Below, piece by piece: positions 5,094-5,576 of a stretch of DNA of 5,576 nt. How positions within the stretch are numbered: position 1 is the stretch's first letter; every line of letters starts with the position of its first letter. Origin of the DNA: Candidatus Woesearchaeota archaeon (GTDB taxonomy: Archaea; Nanobdellota; Nanobdellia; Woesearchaeales; UBA12501); contig JACQMX010000007.1 of the NCBI GenBank assembly GCA_016203375.1, positions 1-5,576 of the forward strand. Direction: 5' to 3'. Below the pieces are notes generated by a model. It was not told where the DNA came from and searched no databases. It saw only the letters and a program-made list of their open reading frames with translations. The translations under genes were made by a program, and so were the position numbers.

Positions 5094-5576
5094 CAGATAG
5101 CCCTAATTCCTGTTGGTCGTTGGGCGGCGATGAACACTTTGCTTGGTATCCCTTGTATTGTTGCATCAAGAGAAAGTTCAAGAGGAAGTAATTCCCTACA
5201 TGTTCCTTCATAGACATGATGCTCTATACGGGTTGCTAATCTTTCCCATACAGGTCGTCCTTCTTTCTCACGATCTACAGCTTGCGAAGGATGAGGTCCC
5301 ATAGCATATGAAGCCAAGGTGATGGCAAGATTAGCTAGAGAAAGCTCTCTCCCCACACGCATCGTCAGCGTTCCTGTTCCACCTTTTTGCAATGAAAAAT
5401 ATCCTTCGTAACGAAGAGGGCTTTCCCTGTTATTTTTTATATAACTCCAAGAGCCACGCAATTCAGAAAAACAAAAAGGCTGTTCCTGAAGAGCTTTAAA
5501 CAAATGAAGAGGAGGAACCTTATCAATAAGGTGATCATTAACTTCATATGTTCCCACAGCAACATCAATATCCTCA
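5090..5576 (-). CDS. Hypothetical protein, 5' end cut by window
   Basis: Not recognised. The frame stays open to the right edge of the window, giving at least 161 residues that begin EDIDVAVGTYEVNDHLID. An in-frame GTG at 5557 could be a start but has no SD site at working distance, so a longer protein starting outside the window is more likely. No membrane helix is obvious, although LSLANLAITLASYAMG is a hydrophobic patch. A stretch GYFSLQKGGTGTLTMRVG looks like paired beta strands. The end is rich in hydrophobic residues (KVFIAAQRPTGIRAIW). It shows no visible similarity to the 151-residue protein downstream. Without the mobile element the two genes would be about 42 bp apart on the same strand, which suggests they were neighbours of long standing. 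Confidence 0.6.
   Translation of the reverse strand, partial: EDIDVAVGTYEVNDHLIDKVPPLHLFKALQEQPFCFSELRGSWSYIKNNRESPLRYEGYFSLQKGGTGTLTMRVGRELSLANLAITLASYAMGPHPSQAVDREKEGRPVWERLATRIEHHVYEGTCRELLPLELSLDATIQGIPSKVFIAAQRPTGIRAIW

Noticed and set aside
4975..5217. Small open frames on both strands (80 codons minus, 60 codons plus at 5009–5191)
   Set aside because: They run through the mobile element and into the neighbouring gene in other frames. The hydrophilic, Gly/Pro/Cys-rich translations look like translated inverted repeats rather than proteins.

Overview
The window looks like a chromosomal segment of an archaeon. It carries the archaeal gene order ftsZ–secE–spt5, an archaeal-type cytidylate kinase, a long-type archaeal FKBP prolyl isomerase, and TATA boxes (TTTAAATA or TTTTATAA) at archaeal spacing from starts. 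The short genes, acidic extensions and unrecognised small proteins would fit a DPANN lineage such as Woesearchaeota, but that placement is inference and cannot be fixed from this window.

Left part (1–870): the 3' end of cmk, then a 360-base region without a gene. Immediately after the cmk stop come four back-to-back inverted repeats (511–747), two of which enclose a GGACTAAAG motif. They are followed by a TATA box (775–786) and a fifth, compact hairpin (808–847) placed where the FKBP mRNA should begin.

Middle (881–4414): the FKBP isomerase gene, then ftsZ with its own TATA box and Shine-Dalgarno (SD) site, then secE, spt5 and a four-helix membrane protein with a cysteine-rich outer domain. 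The box TTTTATAA at the very end of secE probably gives spt5 a promoter with a very short leader. The run of Glu codons ending spt5 doubles as the SD site of the membrane-protein gene, which starts with TTG. Cell division (FtsZ), membrane protein insertion (SecE) and transcription elongation (Spt5) are thus encoded side by side. The L11 gene that follows spt5 in Methanocaldococcus jannaschii is not here.

Right part (4419–5576): two unrecognised genes on the minus strand, converging on the membrane-protein gene with a 4-base gap. Between them sits a 165-bp non-coding mobile element of MITE type, with 10-bp terminal inverted repeats (GGCACTGTCC) and an 8-bp target duplication (GTCGTTAC). The insertion spared the stop codon of the upstream gene and the promoter of the downstream gene; the latter looks leaderless. 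Without the insert the two genes would be only about 42 bp apart, so they were probably tandem neighbours before it arrived.

The most interesting items are the hairpin cluster at 511–747, the leader hairpin of the FKBP gene, the MITE with its clean target duplication, and the unknown gene pair around it. No complete new defence or metabolic system can be claimed from this sequence.
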